Source: Inhella crocodyli
GTDB taxonomy: Bacteria > Pseudomonadota > Gammaproteobacteria > Burkholderiales > Burkholderiaceae_C
DNA length: 64,000 bases
NCBI RefSeq assembly: GCF_004004565.1
Contig: NZ_SACM01000003.1
Location: forward strand, 1 to 64,000
Reading direction: 5' to 3'
A program made the translations under genes and the position numbers. The notes beneath the pieces are model-generated. The model was not told the DNA's origin and ran no database searches. It saw only the letters and a program-made list of their open reading frames with translations. Of this stretch, positions 37,283-45,463 are shown piece after piece (position 1 is the stretch's first letter; every line of letters starts with the position of its first letter).

Positions 37283-38197
37283 ATGCACGAAAGCGACCTG
37301 CGCACCCTCTGGGTGCTGAGCCGCGTGGCCGAGCTGGGCAGCTTTGCCGCCGCCGGGCGCGAGCTGGGCCTGACGCGCGCCGCCGTCAGCCGCCTGGTGG
37401 CGCAAAGCGAAGCCCGCCTGGGCGTGCGCCTGGCCGCGCGCAGCACGCGCCAGGTGGTGCTCAGCGAGCGCGCCCTGGCGCTGGTGCAGGCGGCACAACC
37501 CGCGCTGGCCACGCTGGCGGCGGCGGTGGCCGGCCTGGCAGACGACGAGGGCGCGCTGCGCGGGCCGCTGCGCATCGGCTGCAGCCACGTGCTGGGCCGC
37601 GCCGTGCTGCTGCCGGCGCTCACGCCCTTCTTGCGCGAACACCCCGCGCTGCGCCTGGAGCTGCAACTGTCCGACGCGGTGGAAGACCTGCTGGCCCAGC
37701 GCCTGGACCTGAGCGTGCGCCTGGGGCCCCTGCCCGACTCCAGCCTGGTGGCCCGCCCCGTGGGCCACGTGCCCCTGGCCCTGGTGGGCAGCCCGGCGCT
37801 GCTGGCGCAGCACCCCAAGCCGCGGGCCCCGGCCGAGCTGCAGGCCTGGCCGGCCATCGGCATCCGACCGCCCAGCGCGCCGGCGCGCCGCCCCTGGCGC
37901 TTTGCCACGCCCAAGGGCGAGTGGGTGATGCCCTTGGCGCAGCCCGTGGCCGAGGTCAACACGCTGGAGGCGGCGGCCGACCTGGCCCAAGCCGGCCTGG
38001 GCCTGGCCATGCTGCCGCGCTACCTCGTGGCCGAGGCCTTGGCCGACGGCCGCCTGCAGGCCCTGCTGCCGCAACACATGGCCCAGGGGCCGGCGGTGCA
38101 CGTGTGCACCACGCAGCGCGAACTGCTGCCCGAGCGCGTCAAGCGCCTGCTGCCGGTGCTGGTGCCGGCCCTGAAGGCCCGCCTGCGCGCCGCCTGA
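37283..38197 (+). CDS. LysR-family transcriptional regulator
   Basis: A 304-residue LysR-type protein: an N-terminal winged helix (LWVLSRVAELGSFAAAGRELGLTRAAVSRLV) and a substrate-binding domain at the C-terminus. It is divergent from the COG2085 reductase gene with 108 bp between the starts, the usual layout for a regulator and its target. The inducer is unknown. ATG 37283 is chosen over the longer frame because the helix-turn-helix then begins at the usual place. The C-terminal codons join a 26-bp palindrome with aroG. Confidence 0.9.
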   Translation: MHESDLRTLWVLSRVAELGSFAAAGRELGLTRAAVSRLVAQSEARLGVRLAARSTRQVVLSERALALVQAAQPALATLAAAVAGLADDEGALRGPLRIGCSHVLGRAVLLPALTPFLREHPALRLELQLSDAVEDLLAQRLDLSVRLGPLPDSSLVARPVGHVPLALVGSPALLAQHPKPRAPAELQAWPAIGIRPPSAPARRPWRFATPKGEWVMPLAQPVAEVNTLEAAADLAQAGLGLAMLPRYLVAEALADGRLQALLPQHMAQGPAVHVCTTQRELLPERVKRLLPVLVPALKARLRAA

Positions 38198-38210
38198 TCA
38201 GGCGGCGCGC
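38185..38210. repeat. 26-bp perfect palindrome across two convergent stop codons
   Basis: The sequence is perfectly self-complementary from 38185 to 38210 around TGATCA. It arises because the LysR gene and aroG end with the same codons (Arg-Ala-Ala-stop) on opposite strands. As RNA it would form a strong 10-bp or longer GC stem on both transcripts, though there is no U-tract. Confidence 0.9.
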
Positions 38211-39286
38211 GCCGCCGCGTCCAGGCCCGCCAGCAGGTCCAGGGTCTGCTGCCAGTCCAGGCAGGCGTCGGTGATGCTCTGCCCGTAGGCCAACTGGGCC
38301 GGGTCATCCTTGCCGGGGCTGAACTTCTGGGCGCCGCCGTTCAGGTGGCTTTCCACCATCACGCCGAACACCTGGCGGCGGCCGGCGCGCCATTGGCGGC
38401 CGATCTCTTCGGCCACCACCAACTGGCGCTCGTGCTGCTTGCTGCTGTTGGCGTGGCTGCAGTCGACCATCAGGCGCGTGGGCAGCTTGGCCGCGGCCAG
38501 CTCGGCGCAGGCGGCGTCCACGCTGGCCTCGTCGTAGTTGGGCGCCTTGCCGCCGCGCAGGATGACGTGGCAGTCCGGGTTGCCCTTGGTCTGCACGATG
38601 GCCACCTGCCCGTTCTTGTGCACCGACAGGAAGTGGTGCGGGCGGGCCGCGGCCATCAGCGCGTCGGTGGCGATCTTGATGTTGCCGTCGGTGCCGTTCT
38701 TGAAACCGATGGGGGCCGACAGGCCCGAGGACAGCTCGCGGTGCACCTGGCTCTCCGTCGTGCGGGCACCGATCGCGCCCCAGGCGATCAGGTCGCCGAT
38801 GTACTGCGGCGAGATCACGTCCAGGAACTCGCTGCCCGCGGGCACGCCGATCTTGTTGATCTCCAGCAGCAGCTGGCGCGCGATGCGCAGGCCCTCGTCG
38901 ATGCGGTAGCTCTCGTCCAGGTAGGGGTCGTTGATCAGGCCCTTCCAGCCCACCGTGGTGCGCGGCTTCTCGAAGTACACGCGCATCACGATCTCCAGCG
39001 AGTCGGCGTACTGCTCGCGCACGGGCTTGAGCTTGCGGGCGTACTCCAGCGCGGCGGCCGGGTCGTGGATGGAGCAGGGGCCCACGATGACCAGTGGCCG
39101 CGGGTCCTCGCCGGCCAGGATGCGTCGGATGGACGCGCGCGTCTGCATCACCAGCTTTTCCATCGGCGTGCCGCTGATGGGGAAGAAGCGGATCAGGTGC
39201 TCCGGGGGCGGCAGCGGCGTGATGTCGGCAATGCGCTCGTCGTCGGTGCGGCTGGTGCGGTCGTCGGGGCTGTAGATCGGGCTCAT
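38198..39286 (-). CDS. aroG: 3-deoxy-7-phosphoheptulonate synthase (DAHP synthase, type I)
   Basis: A 362-residue enzyme that commits carbon to the aromatic amino acid pathway. It has the class I alpha-beta signatures GPCSIHDP, FEKPRTTVGWKGLI, IGARTTESQ, GFKNGTDG and VDCSHANS, plus the C-terminal VMVESHLNGG. Catalytic Lys and metal ligands fall in these segments. Upstream on the same strand is a leader peptide with six aromatic residues and a terminator, so transcription is very probably attenuated by charged aromatic tRNAs. Which aromatic amino acid feeds back on the enzyme is not visible. Confidence 0.96.
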   Translation of the reverse strand: MSPIYSPDDRTSRTDDERIADITPLPPPEHLIRFFPISGTPMEKLVMQTRASIRRILAGEDPRPLVIVGPCSIHDPAAALEYARKLKPVREQYADSLEIVMRVYFEKPRTTVGWKGLINDPYLDESYRIDEGLRIARQLLLEINKIGVPAGSEFLDVISPQYIGDLIAWGAIGARTTESQVHRELSSGLSAPIGFKNGTDGNIKIATDALMAAARPHHFLSVHKNGQVAIVQTKGNPDCHVILRGGKAPNYDEASVDAACAELAAAKLPTRLMVDCSHANSSKQHERQLVVAEEIGRQWRAGRRQVFGVMVESHLNGGAQKFSPGKDDPAQLAYGQSITDACLDWQQTLDLLAGLDAAARAA

Positions 39287-39301
39287 GGCGAGGTCCAGGT
39301 G

Positions 39302-39336
39302 AAAAAAAACCGCCGGGCTTGGGGCCCGGCGGTTTT
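39302..39336 (-). terminator. Attenuator terminator of the aroG leader
   Basis: On the minus strand a 13-bp stem (39324-39336 with 39306-39318, core ACCGCCGGGC/GCCCGGCGGT, loop of 5) is followed by a run of T residues (39309-39302). It lies between the leader peptide and aroG, so it must be bypassed for aroG to be transcribed. Its left arm can pair instead with a segment inside the leader coding region (39375-39384). Confidence 0.88.
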
Positions 39337-39362
39337 GGAGATCTTGGGGTCAGCGCGTGCGC

Positions 39363-39425
39363 TCAAGACTCTCCACCGCCGGGGCGGGGAAAGAACCAAA
39401 AGCGAAAGTAGACGGCGCGGGACAT
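39363..39425 (-). CDS. Leader peptide of the aroG attenuator
   Basis: A 20-codon frame from ATG 39425 to TGA 39363. Residues 6 to 12 are Tyr-Phe-Arg-Phe-Trp-Phe-Phe, so six of seven positions are aromatic. The next codons (Pro-Arg-Pro-Gly-Gly) contain CCCCGGCGGT, which can pair with the 5-prime arm of the terminator, and the following GGAGA can pair with TCTCC just before it. A ribosome that stalls on aromatic codons would leave this segment free to form the anti-terminator. I see no strong Shine-Dalgarno. The layout is that of a classical attenuator. Confidence 0.85.
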   Translation of the reverse strand: MSRAVYFRFWFFPRPGGGES

Positions 39426-39537
39426 GCGTTGCAATGTAGCAGCCGGCTTTGAGGACATTGCTTCGTCAGTCGCGATGGGCCCATCCGCAGATCGTGCAAC
39501 TGATGTGCGCGCTGGAACCGGTCCTTTGACCGAGAGA

Positions 39538-40965
39538 TCAACTAGCTGGAGGCTGCGTCGCGGCCCTCGGGATGCGATAGGCGAGCCGGCGCGTTGGCTT
39601 GGTCACGCGCGTGAAATCGGGCAAGACGACCGTTTCCCATTCTTGAAGCTCAAAGCGCACGTCTTCGGCATCGACACGCACCCGCCCCAGCGTCACGCCC
39701 CGATCCCGCCAGTTGCGGGAAGTTTCCAGATCAAAGCCGAAGATGTCTCGGCCGTCCTCAGAAGCCACCGTGACCTTTGCAGTTCCCATGCTCCAAGCGG
39801 CGAACACCACGTACCGATCGCTGCAAGCAAAGTCCGCATCCAAACCGCCAACTGGCATCAGTTGCCACGACTGCCATTCCAGGATGTGCTGCATTGGGAT
39901 GCTGCGCATTCGAACCGACTGGCAACTTTCTCCTTTGCTTGCCAACGCAAGCGGCTCGCCATCGAATACCTCTCGCTCGAAGCCCCTGGCTTCCTCCCTG
40001 GCGATGTACTTCCGACGTATTCGCTCGCGAGGCGTTCCGAACCGTTCTGGCAAAAACTCTTGAATCCCTTTCTCATCGCGGATGTCAAAAACCAGATCAG
40101 CCTTCACGCCACCGGGCAGGTGATCCACGAGCGTCAGCCGAATCGCGCGAATCTCCCCCTTTCGGCTCACACCGACTACCGTCTTGCTGACGGTCCAACG
40201 CTCATTGGCAAGCGCTGCTCCTTTCCGCGCGATGACAGAAAGACCAGGTCCCGCTTCGTAGCGATCGCCTTCCATGTCGACGTAACGGTACGCGCGCAAG
40301 ATCCCGCCAACATGACTTATGGGCTCAAACGTGCGGAGATCAAAGCCTCGCAGTTCCAACCGAAACCCAGTGGCACCAACGGAGTCCCGCTTCAACTGCG
40401 CCGTTTGCCACGCTCCATGAGCTGAATGCATCAGCACGGCCATGGCCGCTGCTCCCACCAGCGGCCATGACCCAATGGCCTCAATGAGATCCGATACCGT
40501 GTGTCTGCCGAACCCACTCCACCAGCGACTCTTGAGCGGACCATGCGCTTCTTGGTGGGCAAGCGGCAGTGCATGAAGAGACTTGGGACACAACTCGGCA
40601 AGCGCGAGAGCAACGACCGCCGGCGTGAGAACCAAGGCAACCCAGCGCAACTCGGCGCGAAATGGCTCGGATGCCAGGACGGGGAGAAGGCCCGCTCCAA
40701 ACATGAGCCAAAGCAAACCGGCACCAAGCACGGCACTTGAAGCAGCCACCGAAGGAAATCGCCGCTTGGTCAACCTGCACAGCGGTTGTATCGAAGTCAG
40801 CCTGAGCACATAGAGGCTCAGCAACGTCAAGACATAGAGACCAGTGCCGGAAATCGGAAGCCACGTGCCGACGGCTTCCGCCAAGGTGCGCGAGTGGCTC
40901 CCGTCAAGCAGCCGATCCAGCAGCAGCCAAACAGCTACGGCCGCGTAGAACGCTGCACCAATCAA
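39538..40965 (-). CDS. Unrecognised membrane protein coupled to tldD
   Basis: I do not recognise this 475-residue protein. Roughly the first 195 residues hold about five membrane helices (FYAAVAVWLLLDRLL, GLYVLTLLSLYVL, VLGAGLLWLMFGAGLLPVLA, VALVLTPAVVALALA and VGAAAMAVLM). The remaining 280 residues are soluble, with alternating beta-like stretches and only a few Cys. It starts at TTG 40965, overlapping the tldD stop (TTGA), so translation depends on tldD. Its base composition is lower in GC than its neighbours (sampled lines 55-60 percent against about 70), which hints at later acquisition. Confidence 0.7.
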   Translation of the reverse strand: MIGAAFYAAVAVWLLLDRLLDGSHSRTLAEAVGTWLPISGTGLYVLTLLSLYVLRLTSIQPLCRLTKRRFPSVAASSAVLGAGLLWLMFGAGLLPVLASEPFRAELRWVALVLTPAVVALALAELCPKSLHALPLAHQEAHGPLKSRWWSGFGRHTVSDLIEAIGSWPLVGAAAMAVLMHSAHGAWQTAQLKRDSVGATGFRLELRGFDLRTFEPISHVGGILRAYRYVDMEGDRYEAGPGLSVIARKGAALANERWTVSKTVVGVSRKGEIRAIRLTLVDHLPGGVKADLVFDIRDEKGIQEFLPERFGTPRERIRRKYIAREEARGFEREVFDGEPLALASKGESCQSVRMRSIPMQHILEWQSWQLMPVGGLDADFACSDRYVVFAAWSMGTAKVTVASEDGRDIFGFDLETSRNWRDRGVTLGRVRVDAEDVRFELQEWETVVLPDFTRVTKPTRRLAYRIPRAATQPPAS

Positions 40966-42419
40966 GCCGTCCCGCCCACCGTCAGCCCTTCGATGCGCAG
41001 CGTGGGCTGCCCCACCCCAACGGGCACCGACTGCCCGTCCTTGCCGCAGACGCCCACGCCGCTGTCCAGCGCCATGTCGTTGCCAATCATGCTCACGCGG
41101 GTCAGGGCCTCGGGGCCGTTGCCGATCAGGGTGGCGCCTTTGACCGGGTACAGGATCTTGCCCTTTTCGACCCAGTAGGCCTCGCTGGCGCTGAAGACGA
41201 ACTTGCCGCTGGTGATGTCCACCTGGCCGCCGCCAAAGTTGGTGGCGTAGAGGCCGCGCTCGATGCTGGCGATGATCTCTTGCGGGTCTTGGGTGCCGCC
41301 CAGCATGTAGGTGTTGGTCATGCGTGGCATGGGCACGTGGGCGTAGCTCTCGCGGCGGCCGTTGCCGGTTTGCGCTCGCTTCATGAGGCGGGCGTTCATC
41401 GCGTCTTGGATGTAGTTGACCAGGATGCCGTCTTCGATGAGCACGTTGCGCTGCGTGGCGTGGCCTTCGTCGTCGATGTTCAGGCTGCCACGGCGGTCGG
41501 GCAGGGTGCCGTCGTCGAGCACGGTGACGCCTTTGGCGGCCACGCGCTGGCCAAGCCGGCCGGCGAAGGTGCTGGAGCCCTTGCGGTTGAAGTCGCCTTC
41601 CAGGCCGTGGCCCACGGCCTCGTGCAGCAGCACGCCAGGCCAACCGGGGCCGACGACCACGGTCATCTCGCCCGCCGGGGCGGGGCGGCTTTCGAGGTTG
41701 GTCAGGGCCGCATGGACGGCCTGGTCCACGTAGCCCTGCATCACGGCGTCGGTGAAGTAGCCCAGGCCGAAGCGGCCGCCGCCGCCGCCGTTGCCCACCT
41801 CGCGGCGGCCGTTGCGCTCGGCGATGACGGTGACGGACAGGCGCACCAGGGGGCGCACGTCGGCGGCCAGCAGGCCGTCGGCACGGGCCACGAGCACGAC
41901 CTCGTGCTCGGCGGCCAGACCGGCCATGACCTGCACCACGGCGGGGTCCTTGGCGCGGGCCATGCCTTCGATGCGCTCGAGCAGGGCCACCTTGGCGGCG
42001 CTGTCCAGGCTGGCGATGGGGTCGTCCACGCCGTACAGCTGCAGGCCTTGGGCGCGGCGCGGCTGCACCTGGATGCGGCGGCTTTGGCCGGCGGCGGCGA
42101 TGCTCCGCACGGTCATCGCGCAGTCGGCCAGCGCGGCCTCGCTGATGGCGTCGGAGTAGGCAAAGGCCGTCTTCTCGCCGGCCACCGCGCGCACGCCCAC
42201 GCCCTGGTCGATGCTGAAGGAGCCGCTCTTGACGATGCCCTCTTCCAGGCTCCAGCCCTCCGAGCGGGTGGTTTGGAAGTAGAGGTCGGCGTCGTCCACG
42301 CGGTGGGCGGTGATGAGCTTGAGCGCGCGGGCCAGCGCGGCCTCGTCCAGGCCGAAGGGGGCGAGCAGGCTGTCGTGGGCGGCCGCCAAGGCGCGCAGCA
42401 TGGGGTCGGGGGCGTTCAT
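40962..42419 (-). CDS. tldD: Metalloprotease TldD
   Basis: A 485-residue TldD protein with the zinc-binding HEAVGH motif (266-271, in LLHEAVGHGLEGD). TldD works with TldE (PmbA) to cleave unfolded or modified peptides, such as microcin B17 and CcdA, and assists processing of some natural products. pmbA is not in the window. It overlaps the unrecognised membrane protein gene by 4 nt, so the membrane protein may be a functional partner. Confidence 0.96.
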   Translation of the reverse strand: MNAPDPMLRALAAAHDSLLAPFGLDEAALARALKLITAHRVDDADLYFQTTRSEGWSLEEGIVKSGSFSIDQGVGVRAVAGEKTAFAYSDAISEAALADCAMTVRSIAAAGQSRRIQVQPRRAQGLQLYGVDDPIASLDSAAKVALLERIEGMARAKDPAVVQVMAGLAAEHEVVLVARADGLLAADVRPLVRLSVTVIAERNGRREVGNGGGGGRFGLGYFTDAVMQGYVDQAVHAALTNLESRPAPAGEMTVVVGPGWPGVLLHEAVGHGLEGDFNRKGSSTFAGRLGQRVAAKGVTVLDDGTLPDRRGSLNIDDEGHATQRNVLIEDGILVNYIQDAMNARLMKRAQTGNGRRESYAHVPMPRMTNTYMLGGTQDPQEIIASIERGLYATNFGGGQVDITSGKFVFSASEAYWVEKGKILYPVKGATLIGNGPEALTRVSMIGNDMALDSGVGVCGKDGQSVPVGVGQPTLRIEGLTVGGTA

Positions 42420-42562
42420 GCCCCGATTGTGGGCCGCCTGCCCCGTGTCAGCGTTTACATGGCTTTACCTGGCATTTGCACAAGCCGGTCGGCGGCCTGC
42501 CGACACTGGCGTTGTAGACCCACCGGCGCACGGTGCGCCGCGCAACCCAAGGAACCGATCCC

Positions 42563-42874
42563 ATGAAAGCCCTGTTCACCGCCGCCGCCCTCGTGCTGGC
42601 CTTTGCCGCCCAAGCCCAAGCCGCCACGCCGCGCATCGACAAGCGCGAGCAGCGCCAGGAAGACCGCATCCAGCAGGGCGCGGCCAGCGGCACGCTGACG
42701 GCGCAGGAAACCCAGCGCCTGGAAAAAGAGCAAGCGCACATCGACAAGATGCAAGACCGCGCCGCCGCCGACGGCCAGGTGACCAAGAAAGAGCGCGCCA
42801 AGATCACGGCCGCCCAGCACGAGGCCAGCCAAGACATCCACCGCAAGAAGCACAACCGCCGCAACGCCGGCTGA
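42563..42874 (+). CDS. Small secreted protein with EF-hand-like repeats
   Basis: A 103-residue protein with a clear signal peptide (cleavage after AQAQA) and a mature part that is highly charged and helical. Two similar segments, GTLTAQETQRLEKEQAHI and DGQVTKKERAKITAAQ, resemble half EF-hands or a small helical repeat, but the calcium ligands are incomplete. AAGGAA lies 8 nt before ATG 42563. Two short GC hairpins (42488-42504 and 42525-42539) lie between it and the divergent tldD. Function unknown; similar small proteins occur in Burkholderiales. Confidence 0.75.
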   Translation: MKALFTAAALVLAFAAQAQAATPRIDKREQRQEDRIQQGAASGTLTAQETQRLEKEQAHIDKMQDRAAADGQVTKKERAKITAAQHEASQDIHRKKHNRRNAG

Positions 42875-42916
42875 GACTTCGCGCCCACCGACACGGCCCG
42901 CCTTGGCGGGCTGTGG

Positions 42917-43837
42917 TCATTCCGCGGGGTCGTCGCCCCCCGCTTGGCGCCAGGCCAAGGCCTGCTGGTAGAGCGCATTGCGCGGCGCGCCGCTGAGTTG
43001 CGCGGCCAGGCCGACGGCCTGCTTGAGCGGCAACTCGGCCACCAAGAGCTTCAGCGCGCGAAGGGCCTCGGCCGGCAAGCCGCCCTCGGCCACCGCTGGG
43101 GGCGCGGCGTGCAGCACCAGCACGAACTCGCCGCGCTCGGCGTTGGCGTCGGCCTTCAAGCGCGCGGGCCAGTCGGCGCAGGGCGCGGTGTGGATGGACT
43201 CGAACTGCTTGGTGATCTCGCGCGCCACGGTCAGGCGCTGCGCCGGCGCGGCCTCGGCCAGCAGGCCGATGAGGTCGACCACGCGGTGCGGGGCCTCGAA
43301 AAGCACCTGGCTGTCGGGCTGGCCCGCCAAGGCCTGCACCGCGGCGCGGCGCGCCTCGCCCTTGGGCGGGACGAAGCCGACAAAGCGGAAGCCTTGCGCA
43401 TGGGCGTCGCCCGCCACGCTCAAGGCCGTGACGCTGCTGCTGGCACCGGGGATGGGCACGCAGCGGCAGCCGGCGGCCTGCAGGCCGGCCACCAGGCGCG
43501 CGCCGGGGTCGCTCACGGCCGGGGTGCCGGCGTCGCTGACCAGGGCGATGCGCTCGCCGCGCTGCAGGCGCTGGGCGATGCCGTCGACGGCCTCGCGCTC
43601 GTTGTGCTCGTGCACGGCCAGCAAGGGCTTGTGCAGGCCCAGGTGGCGCAGCAGGGGCGCGGTGGTGCGGGTGTCCTCGCAGGCGATGGCGTCCACCAGG
43701 CCCAGCACGTGGACGGCGCGCAGGCTCAGGTCGGCCAGGTTGCCGATGGGCGTGGCCACGACGTACAGCGCCCCGGCGGGATACTGCTGCGCGCCCGCCG
43801 CCTGCGCGGCGGCCTGGGCCAGGAGATCGGCAGACAT
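42917..43837 (-). CDS. rsmI: 16S rRNA cytidine-1402 2-prime-O-methyltransferase
   Basis: RsmI methylates the ribose of C1402 in 16S rRNA. The 306-residue product has YVVATPIGNLADLSLRA, CEDTRTTAPLLRHLG, VSDAGTPAVSDPGA and the SAM-binding PGASSSVTALS. ATG 43837 shares a CATG with the yraN start; a longer GTG start (43864) is in frame. The rsmI/yraN/diaA/dolP arrangement matches the E. coli yraL-yraN-diaA-yraP region, without lpoA. Confidence 0.94.
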   Translation of the reverse strand: MSADLLAQAAAQAAGAQQYPAGALYVVATPIGNLADLSLRAVHVLGLVDAIACEDTRTTAPLLRHLGLHKPLLAVHEHNEREAVDGIAQRLQRGERIALVSDAGTPAVSDPGARLVAGLQAAGCRCVPIPGASSSVTALSVAGDAHAQGFRFVGFVPPKGEARRAAVQALAGQPDSQVLFEAPHRVVDLIGLLAEAAPAQRLTVAREITKQFESIHTAPCADWPARLKADANAERGEFVLVLHAAPPAVAEGGLPAEALRALKLLVAELPLKQAVGLAAQLSGAPRNALYQQALAWRQAGGDDPAE

Positions 43838-44216
43838 GTTCGGGTGGGGCTCCAAGAAGGACACGGGCGACGCCGGCGAAGCGCTGGCCTTGGCCCATTT
43901 GCAGCGCCAGGGGCTGACGCTGGTGGAGCGAAATTATCGAGTGGGGGGCGGCCCCCGCCGGCCCGCGGGCGAGATCGACCTGATCCTGCGCGACCGCGAC
44001 GGCACCTTGGTGTTCGTGGAAGTGCGCGCCCGCCGCGCCAGCCAGCACGGTGGCGCCGCCGCCACGGTGGACGCCACCAAGCAACGCCGCTTGGTGCGCG
44101 CGGCGCAGACCTACCTCGGCCGCTTTTCCACCCTGCCGCACTGCCGCTTCGACGTGGTGGCCATCGACGGCGAGCGACTCGAATGGATCCAAGGGGCCTT
44201 CGAAGGGGGCGGCTGA
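43836..44216 (+). CDS. yraN: YraN/UPF0102-family nuclease-like protein
   Basis: A 126-residue protein with the PD-(D/E)xK-like core GEIDLILRDRDGTLVFVEVRAR, found in the UPF0102 family. Its function is unsettled; members resemble Holliday-junction resolvase folds. AGGAGA lies 9 nt before ATG 43836. Its start codon and that of rsmI on the other strand are read from the same CATG. The C-terminus is short and basic. Confidence 0.93.
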   Translation: MFGWGSKKDTGDAGEALALAHLQRQGLTLVERNYRVGGGPRRPAGEIDLILRDRDGTLVFVEVRARRASQHGGAAATVDATKQRRLVRAAQTYLGRFSTLPHCRFDVVAIDGERLEWIQGAFEGGG

Positions 44217-44229
44217 TAATCGGCCACCC

Positions 44230-44805
44230 ATGCTGGAACCCCGTCTTCAACACCAATTCTTCGAGAGCGCCGACCTGCTGAACCAAGCGGCCGAGTCGCT
44301 CACCCGACCCTTGGCCACCGCGGCCCAACTGGCCGTGGCCTGCGTGACAGGCGGCGGCCGCCTGCTGTGTGCAGGCGCCGGCCTGGCGCAGCACGACGCG
44401 CTGGCCGTTGGCGCGCTGCTGCAGCACCAGTTCGAGCAAGAGCGTCCCGGCCTGGCCGCGCTGCCGCTGCAGGCGGCCGTGGGCCCGCTGCAGGGGCAAG
44501 ACGCCCTGGTGCGCCAGTTGCAGGTGCTGGGCCACCCCGGCGACGTGCTGCTGTGGCTCGACCCCGTGGACGGCCGCAGCGGCACACCCCTCTTGGACGC
44601 CGCCCGCGAGCTGGACATCGCCGTCATCGCCCTGTGCGCCGACGGCGTTGACGGCGGCGCGGCCGTGCAGGCCGCATTGACCGACACCGACGTGCTGCTG
44701 CGCTTGAGCGCCCCGCGCCTGCCGCGCCGCCTTGAAATCCAACGCGTGGCGCTGCATGCGCTGTGCGATGCCATCGACGCCCAACTCCTGGGCCTGGAAG
44801 CCTGA
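44230..44805 (+). CDS. diaA: DiaA-like SIS-domain protein
   Basis: A 191-residue protein at the diaA position between yraN and dolP. The SIS fold is recognisable (VTGGGRLLCAGAGLAQHDALAVGALL and GDVLLWLDPVDGRSGTPLLDAARELDIAVIAL), but the sugar-phosphate binding Ser/Thr loop is eroded. In E. coli DiaA binds DnaA at the origin; a GmhA-like isomerase activity is unlikely here. It starts 13 bp after yraN and lies 4 bp before dolP. Confidence 0.8.
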   Translation: MLEPRLQHQFFESADLLNQAAESLTRPLATAAQLAVACVTGGGRLLCAGAGLAQHDALAVGALLQHQFEQERPGLAALPLQAAVGPLQGQDALVRQLQVLGHPGDVLLWLDPVDGRSGTPLLDAARELDIAVIALCADGVDGGAAVQAALTDTDVLLRLSAPRLPRRLEIQRVALHALCDAIDAQLLGLEA

Positions 44806-44809
44806 ACCC

Positions 44810-45442
44810 ATGAAACTGACCGTCCTTCGCCCCGTTTTGCTGGCCGCCTTGGCCGCCGCGTCGCTCAGCGCCTGCGCCCCCCTCGTGGTGGGTGGCGCCG
44901 TGGTCGGCACCGCACTGGTGACCACCGACCGCCGCACCACCGGCACGCAGGTGGAAGACACCGGCATCGAGACCAAGGCCACCTACCGCATCGGCCAGGC
45001 CCTGGGCAGCCGCACGCACATCAACGCGCAGGCCTACAACCGGGTGCTGCTGCTGACCGGCGAGGTGCGCAACGAGGCCGACAAGGCCGAGGCCGAGCGC
45101 ATCGCCGCGGGCGTGGAGAACGTGACCCGGGTGGTCAACGAGATCGAGGTGGGTTTCTTGAGTTCGATCACCTCGCGCTCCAACGACCTGGTGCTGGCCG
45201 GCAAGATCAAGGCCACCCTGATCGACGCGCGCGACCTGCAAACCAACGCCTTCAACGTGGTGGTCGAGCGCGGCGAGGTCTACCTGATGGGCATCGTGAC
45301 CGAGCGCGAAGCGCACCGCGCCACCGAGCTCATCCGCGGCATCCCCGGCGTGAAGAAGGTGGTGCGCGTGCTCGAGATCATCAGCGAGGAAGAGCTGGCG
45401 CGCCGCGTGCCGCCCAAGCCCAGCGCCACCAAGGCGCAGTGA
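44810..45442 (+). CDS. dolP: BON-domain outer-membrane lipoprotein (DolP/YraP)
   Basis: A 210-residue lipoprotein: a signal peptide with lipobox LSAC (Cys22), then two BON domains (roughly 60-125 and 135-200), recognisable by VLLLTGEVRNEADKAEAE and VYLMGIVTEREAHRATEL. BON domains bind anionic phospholipid, and DolP maintains outer-membrane integrity. It is the last gene of the yraN-diaA-dolP run, 4 bp after diaA. The convergent dehydrogenase gene ends 21 bp away. Confidence 0.93.
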   Translation: MKLTVLRPVLLAALAAASLSACAPLVVGGAVVGTALVTTDRRTTGTQVEDTGIETKATYRIGQALGSRTHINAQAYNRVLLLTGEVRNEADKAEAERIAAGVENVTRVVNEIEVGFLSSITSRSNDLVLAGKIKATLIDARDLQTNAFNVVVERGEVYLMGIVTEREAHRATELIRGIPGVKKVVRVLEIISEEELARRVPPKPSATKAQ

Positions 45443-45463
45443 GCCCGGGCCGGCACCGCCGGC

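Noticed and set aside
42420-42562. Small hairpins between tldD and the small secreted protein gene as a terminator
   Set aside because: Two 6-bp stems exist, but neither is followed by a T-run, and the genes are divergent, so termination there makes little sense.
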